Shown here one piece after another: positions 63,051 through 64,000 of a stretch of DNA of 64,000 nt. The position numbers and the translations under genes are program-made. Source of the DNA: Pirellula sp. (GTDB lineage Bacteria > Planctomycetota > Planctomycetia > Pirellulales > Pirellulaceae); the NCBI GenBank assembly GCA_021300015.1, contig JAJTFB010000005.1, positions 1 through 64,000 on the forward strand. Reading direction: 5' to 3'. A model generated the notes under the pieces. It was not told where the DNA came from and searched no databases. It saw only the letters and a program-made list of their open reading frames with translations. Position 1 is the stretch's first letter. Each line of letters starts with the position of its first letter.

Positions 63051-64000
63051 ATGTTGCGATTGCTCGGTTCATCAGGTAAGGATTTGTGCGATTCGAGCTT
63101 GGGATTCACACGCCGCGATGTGCTCCGCGTCGGCGGCTCGGGACTCTTTGGACTCTCGCTTACCAACCTTCTGAAACTCCAGTCGCTCCAAGCGGCTCCA
63201 TCGGAAGGTTCGCCAGGTTGGAACAAAGCCAAACGCATGATCCTCGTGTACCTCCAAGGGGGACCGTCCCACTTGGACCTCTGGGACCCAAAGGAAAATG
63301 TTCCCGATAAGGTCAAGAGTGTCTTCAAGCCCATCCCGACGAAACTGCCCGGTACCTTCTACACCGAGAACTTGCCAAAACTCAGTCTCGTCAACGACAA
63401 GTTCACCATGATCCGCTCGATGAGCTACACCCCCAACGGGCTGTTCAATCACACCGCGGCGATCTATCAGATGATGACCGGCTATACGACCGATAAAGTC
63501 AGCGCCTCGGGCCAGTTGGAACCCCCTAGCCCCAAAGACTTCCCCAACTTTGGGTCGAACATCATCCGCCTTAGACCCGCCGACGAACCGATGCTCCCGT
63601 TCGTCATGCTCCCCCGCCCCTTGCAGGAATCCAACGTGGTAGGCAAAGGTGGAACGGCAGGCTTCCTAGGCAAGGAGTACGATCCGTACACGCTGTACCC
63701 GGAAGGGGACGACATGGACATGGCCAAGATGGATCGGATCAACGTCAGCGACCTGCAACTGCGCCCGGAGGTCTTCTCGGTCCGCTTGCAACGCCGCGCC
63801 GCTCTGCGCGATCTGATCAACAAGCAAATGCCGACGATCAACGCCGCTGTCGAAAACCAACAACTCGATGAGTACTTCTCCCAAGCCCTCTCGTTGGTCG
63901 TCTCGGGCAAGGCCCGCGAAGCGTTCGACCTGAGCCAAGAGTCGGAAGTGCTCAAGGATGCCTACGGACGAAACACCTTCGGCCAAAGTTGCTTGCTAGC
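63051..64000 (+). CDS. DUF1501 protein, 3' end outside window
   Basis: 316 codons visible from the ATG at 63051; the frame is open to the window edge. The start [13 protein letters not shown] is followed by [22 protein letters not shown], a twin-arginine-type export signal. [24 protein letters not shown] is the DUF1501 hallmark with its GGPSH/D metal-type residues, and [25 protein letters not shown] is the next conserved block. The family is related to the alkaline phosphatase/sulfatase fold and nearly always accompanies DUF1549/DUF1553 cytochrome proteins in planctomycetes, as it does here. The reaction is unknown. Confidence 0.92.
   Translation, partial: MLRLLGSSGKDLCDSSLGFTRRDVLRVGGSGLFGLSLTNLLKLQSLQAAPSEGSPGWNKAKRMILVYLQGGPSHLDLWDPKENVPDKVKSVFKPIPTKLPGTFYTENLPKLSLVNDKFTMIRSMSYTPNGLFNHTAAIYQMMTGYTTDKVSASGQLEPPSPKDFPNFGSNIIRLRPADEPMLPFVMLPRPLQESNVVGKGGTAGFLGKEYDPYTLYPEGDDMDMAKMDRINVSDLQLRPEVFSVRLQRRAALRDLINKQMPTINAAVENQQLDEYFSQALSLVVSGKAREAFDLSQESEVLKDAYGRNTFGQSCLL

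Noticed and set aside
1-64000. CRISPR array, tRNA or rRNA genes, prophage or insertion sequence
   Set aside because: Reading both strands gave no regularly spaced repeats, no tRNA T-loop/acceptor pairing, no rRNA signature and no transposase or phage gene.

Overview
The window reads as chromosomal DNA of a planctomycete, most likely of the Pirellulales. The gene families are those typical of that group: a heparan N-sulfatase-type sulfatase, ThuA-domain and Tat-exported sugar-epimerase-like proteins, a DUF1549/DUF1553 (PSD1-type) cytochrome protein followed by a DUF1501 protein, an ECF sigma factor beside a Hanks-type kinase, a PEP-CTERM protein, a formylglycine-generating-enzyme-like domain and a CBS/DRTGG family II pyrophosphatase. 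Genes are loosely packed, mostly in short runs, with intergenic DNA that carries several palindromic repeats. No rRNA, tRNA, CRISPR array, prophage or insertion sequence was recognised.

Region by region. 1-4.6 kb: a membrane protein cut by the window edge, a nucleotidyltransferase-like protein, a broken sulfatase and a DUF805-like/SRPBCC membrane protein. 4.6-9.6 kb: ThuA protein, CsrA, a sugar isomerase-like protein, a methyltransferase and the Mn-dependent pyrophosphatase. 9.8-18.5 kb: threonyl-tRNA synthetase with a small protein and a TatD-like hydrolase, a secreted lactonase-type propeller, then aminotransferase, small membrane protein and arginyl-tRNA synthetase. 18.7-23.6 kb: an unusual FGE-like/CapA fusion, a PEP-CTERM protein, and the ECF sigma/kinase pair. 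23.7-32.6 kb: Kup potassium transporter, FkbM methyltransferase and PQQ-like propeller (one probable operon), an SDR, a second kinase and an MFS transporter. 32.6-47.6 kb is almost all minus strand: two-component system, a helical-repeat protein, U32 peptidase family, MoxR ATPase, TsaD, another helical protein, GlmS, a GlmU-like sugar nucleotidyltransferase and PurH. 47.9-51.5 kb: a three-gene plus-strand sugar catabolic operon (cupin isomerase, TIM-barrel isomerase, Gfo/Idh oxidoreductase). 51.5-56.2 kb: RtcB ligase, a small membrane protein, a repeat-rich gap and a 5'-truncated DsbD-like protein. 56.4-64 kb: DegT aminotransferase, the 1711-residue cytochrome/WD40/DUF1549/DUF1553 protein and a DUF1501 protein running off the end.

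How the genes fit together: GlmS and the GlmU-like enzyme supply activated hexosamine. The sulfatase, ThuA protein, epimerase-like proteins, cupin operon and PSD1/DUF1501 pair fit a polysaccharide-degrading lifestyle. The sigma/kinase pair, the two-component system, the second kinase and CsrA form the regulatory layer.

Most notable: an inverted pair of about 60-bp hairpin elements with compensating base changes around a GCAA tetraloop; the FGE-like/CapA fusion with a 15-bp tandem repeat in its membrane segment; large insertions in both ThrRS and ArgRS; a divergent promoter region with matching inverted -35 boxes; and two damaged genes (sulfatase, DsbD). All assignments come from reading motifs by eye, with no database search.
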